From contig CACVBU010000359.1 in assembly GCA_902728285.1 (NCBI GenBank), positions 1,836,386-1,900,385 on the forward strand: a DNA stretch of 64,000 nucleotides. The letters run 5' to 3'. Below, piece by piece: positions 63,546 through 64,000 of the stretch. The translations under genes were made by a program, and so were the position numbers. The notes below the pieces were generated by a model that was given only the letters and a program-made list of their open reading frames with translations, did no database searches and had not been told where the DNA came from. The DNA is from Clytia hemisphaerica (Eukaryota; Cnidaria; Hydrozoa; Leptothecata; Clytiidae). Each line of letters starts with the position of its first letter. Position 1 is the first letter of the stretch.

Positions 63546-64000
63546 GCAGTAAACTCCCGATTATTCGAACTTCTATTATTCGAATGTTTCTATAACTCGA
63601 ACTTGTCTCCTGTCTCCATCAAGAAGAAGCCCTTTTGAAATACTTTCTATTATTCGAATTATTCTATAACTCGAACTTGTTTCCTGTCTCCATCAAGAAG
63701 AAGCCCTTTTGAAATACTTTCTATTATTCGAATTATTCTATAACTCAAACTTGTTTCCTGTCCCCATCAAGGAGAAGCCCTTTTGAAATACTTTCTATTA
63801 TTCGAATTATTCTATAACTCGAACTTGTTTCCTGCCTCCATCAAGAAGAAGCCCTTTTGAAATACTTTCTATTATTCGAATGTTTCTATAATTCGAACTT
63901 GTTTCCTGTCCCCATCAAGAAGAAGCCCTTTTGAAATACTTTCTATAATTCGAATTATTCTATAACTCGAACTTGTTTCCTGTCCCCATCAAAAAGAAGC
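63546..64000. repeat. 74-bp tandem array starting with a pogo-like end
   Basis: ATAACTCGAAC (or ATAATTCGAAC) recurs at 63592, 63666, 63740, 63814, 63888 and 63962, a strict 74-bp period that continues past the window edge. The array begins CAGTAAACTCCCGATTATTC, similar to pogo/Tigger MITE ends, suggesting amplification of a transposon terminus within the KNL1 intron. Confidence 0.88.

Overview
The window is nuclear DNA of an invertebrate animal. It is AT-rich and intron-rich, the introns are GT-AG, and it is saturated with foldback elements and MITEs. A cnidarian is my best guess, because a KDZ-type transposase gene, CR1/Jockey-group LINEs and dense palindromic MITEs occur together. That is an inference and not a diagnosis. 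There are no bacterial-style operons.

Layout. 1-8.2 kb is repeat territory: a 34-bp minisatellite, MITEs, and the first copy (2852-6456) of a 3.6-kb segmental duplication. 8.2-17.5 kb (+) holds a gene that I can assemble from ten phase-compatible exons. It encodes a KDZ-superfamily transposase-related protein with candidate D, D and E catalytic residues. 17.5-33.1 kb is again repeats: nested palindromes, the second duplication copy (23254-27590, carrying a private 731-bp foldback insertion), a GC-rich composite repeat at 28.1-29.8 kb and a 1.1-kb TIR element. 33.17 kb to beyond 63.54 kb (+) is one long gene with 16 recognised exons. Its start carries SILK-like and RVSF-like PP1-docking motifs, followed by MELT-like motifs, so I read it as the kinetochore scaffold KNL1 (CASC5/Spc105). 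It runs off the right edge.

The KNL1 introns are packed with transposons. One holds a frameshifted, near full-length CR1/Jockey-group LINE (about 40-44.6 kb, minus strand). One holds an 864-bp TIR element with a 9-bp target duplication. The largest intron (50725-61034) is almost filled by a 9.8-kb unit with about 150-bp terminal inverted repeats (51173-60948). That unit carries, on the minus strand, a multi-exon gene for a predicted PD-(D/E)XK nuclease fused to a P-loop, SF1-helicase-like ATPase. The gene is decayed here: it has an in-frame stop, a 2.46-kb LINE inserted in its last exon with a 10-bp target duplication, and a 1.06-kb hAT-type MITE with an 8-bp target duplication near its C-terminus. 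I consider this nuclease-ATPase TIR unit the best candidate for an undescribed system.

The two large plus-strand genes look like working genes. Most other open frames are shadows inside repeats. All exon calls come from reading frames, splice signals and phase bookkeeping by eye; no transcript or database evidence was available.
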